This document shows, piece after piece, positions 13,690 through 14,124 of a stretch of 14,124 nt of DNA. This stretch comes from Spirochaeta sp. (GTDB lineage: Bacteria; Spirochaetota; Spirochaetia; UBA9216): NCBI GenBank assembly GCA_003454605.1, contig DMKD01000443.1, positions 1 through 14,124 on the forward strand, written 5' to 3'. The stretch's first letter is position 1. Each line of letters starts with the position of its first letter. The notes under the pieces were generated by a model. It searched no databases. It was not told the DNA's origin and was given only the letters and a program-made list of their open reading frames with translations. A program made the translations under genes and the position numbers.

Positions 13690-13762
13690 GCCGCCTGTCA
13701 GATTCGAACTGACGACCCCGAGATTACAAGTCACGTGCTCTGGCCAGCTGAGCTAAGGCGGC
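13690..13762 (-). tRNA. tRNA-Thr (anticodon TGT)
   Basis: The minus strand folds as a cloverleaf: acceptor GCCGCCT / AGGCGGC, D stem GCTC/GAGC, anticodon loop CTTGTAA (TGT, threonine), and T arm GTCAG-TTCGAAT-CTGAC. The discriminator base would be T (complement of 13689), and CCA is not encoded. The anticodon stem CGTGA / TCTCG has a T-T mismatch at its third pair; most bacterial homologues have CCTGA / TCAGG there. Confidence 0.92.
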
Positions 13763-13764
13763 AT

Positions 13765-13782
13765 AAAGATCAAATGATCTTT
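13765..13782 (-). repeat. Perfect palindrome at the 5' side of tRNA-Thr
   Basis: AAAGATCA / TGATCTTT with two bases between the arms, starting three bases before the mature 5' end of the tRNA. In the precursor it would form a small leader hairpin next to the RNase P cut site. It could be structural only. Confidence 0.6.
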
Positions 13783-13804
13783 CGTCTTTCTCAAACGTGG
13801 TGGT

Positions 13805-13833
13805 AACTTACATTTTTTTATTTATTTTGTCAA
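13805..13833 (-). promoter_or_regulatory. Promoter of tRNA-Thr
   Basis: On the minus strand: TTGACA (13833-13828), a 17-bp spacer, TAAGTT (13810-13805). The -35 is perfect; the -10 keeps only the key first, second and last positions. The leader would be about 36 nt. Confidence 0.5.
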
Positions 13834-13889
13834 TAATTATTTAGCAGATAATTCCAGGAATGAAATTCAGGGAAAATTGCGAAAAAGGG

Positions 13890-13918
13890 TTGTCAAAAAA
13901 TACTATTTATAATATAAA
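13890..13918 (+). promoter_or_regulatory. Promoter of tRNA-Tyr
   Basis: TTGTCA (13890-13895), a 17-bp spacer, TATAAA (13913-13918), in an A+T-rich stretch. A perfect TATAAT at 13908 sits only 12 bp from the -35. The leader to the tRNA would be about 50 nt. Confidence 0.5.
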
Positions 13919-13977
13919 GTTCAGGAATCAGGCTAAATGTTATTATTTTGTTAGTCAGGCACCAGGCTGGTTCGACT

Positions 13978-14059
13978 GGGGAGGTTCCCGAGTGGTCAAA
14001 GGGGGCAGACTGTAAATCTGTTGGCTACGCCTTCGAAGGTTCAAATCCTTCTCTCCCCA
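13978..14059 (+). tRNA. tRNA-Tyr (anticodon GTA)
   Basis: Class II tRNA with a long variable arm (GGC-TAC-GCC). Acceptor GGGGAGG / TCTCCCC (one G-T pair), D arm with CCC/GGG, anticodon loop CTGTAAA (GTA, tyrosine), T arm GAAGG-TTCAAAT-CCTTC, discriminator A at 14059. CCA is not encoded. Confidence 0.95.
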
Positions 14060-14076
14060 TAAAACCTTTGGTTTTC

Positions 14077-14107
14077 AGACTGTCCATTGTGGGCAGTCTT
14101 TTTTTTT
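14077..14107 (+). terminator. Intrinsic terminator of tRNA-Tyr
   Basis: Stem AGACTGTCC / GGGCAGTCT (nine pairs, one G-T) with a five-base loop, followed by eight T residues (14100-14107). A second T run follows without its own hairpin. Confidence 0.9.
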
Positions 14108-14124
14108 AGACTTTTTTTGTTTTT

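Noticed and set aside
13690..14059. tRNA-linked integrative element or attachment site
   Set aside because: No integrase, direct repeat of a tRNA 3' end or foreign-looking block is visible; the tRNAs have their own promoters and terminators.

Overview
The window reads as chromosomal DNA of a spirochaete. The best evidence is a flagellin with the FlaB N-terminus (MIINHNLSAMFAQR), backed by a spirochaete-style mix of housekeeping genes, a lipoprotein and family-poor hypothetical proteins. I see no phage, insertion sequence, CRISPR array or plasmid function. All but one of the genes are intact; the exception is a short frame that runs off the left edge.

Layout. 1-561: a short ORF cut by the edge and a basic zinc-ribbon protein, ending in a two-way terminator. 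668-1987 (minus): a secreted HEAT-repeat protein and a Glu-Pro-rich lipoprotein. 2086-3905 (plus): coaD, then rpmF-acpP-rnc. 3908-5269 (minus): the tRNA CCA-adding enzyme, tail to tail with rnc. 5397-6269 (minus): flaB with a sigma-28-type promoter and a two-hairpin leader. 6395-8777 (plus): a thiamine pyrophosphokinase-family gene and a 579-residue protein of unknown function. 8774-10589 (minus): a HAD hydrolase and a membrane-anchored SPFH-like protein. 10652-12123 (plus): a small membrane protein, aroH-type chorismate mutase and methionine aminopeptidase. 12166-13656 (plus): a soluble PAS-GAF histidine kinase. The right end has tRNA-Thr(TGT) on minus and tRNA-Tyr(GTA) on plus. Neither tRNA encodes its CCA, which fits the CCA-adding enzyme in the same window.

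Two signals stand out. First, the flaB mRNA leader can form two adjacent hairpins, GGGACA-AGGA-TGTCCC and ACAATC-AAGGAG-GATTGT. Each holds a GGA in its loop, and the second sequesters the Shine-Dalgarno and ends at the ATG. This is the architecture of a CsrA-repressed flagellin mRNA. Second, at least six transcription units have a plausible -10 box placed so that transcription would begin at the start codon, with no Shine-Dalgarno; a seventh would have a leader of about 5 nt. Genes inside operons, and flaB and rpmF, mostly keep a Shine-Dalgarno. This points to widespread leaderless transcription.

How the genes relate: most are housekeeping (CoA synthesis, ribosome, fatty-acid carrier, RNA processing, tRNA maturation, cofactor activation, aromatic amino acids, N-terminal Met removal). 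FlaB and the kinase are the motility and sensory parts. I did not recognise a new defence or mobile system; what looks novel here is regulatory.
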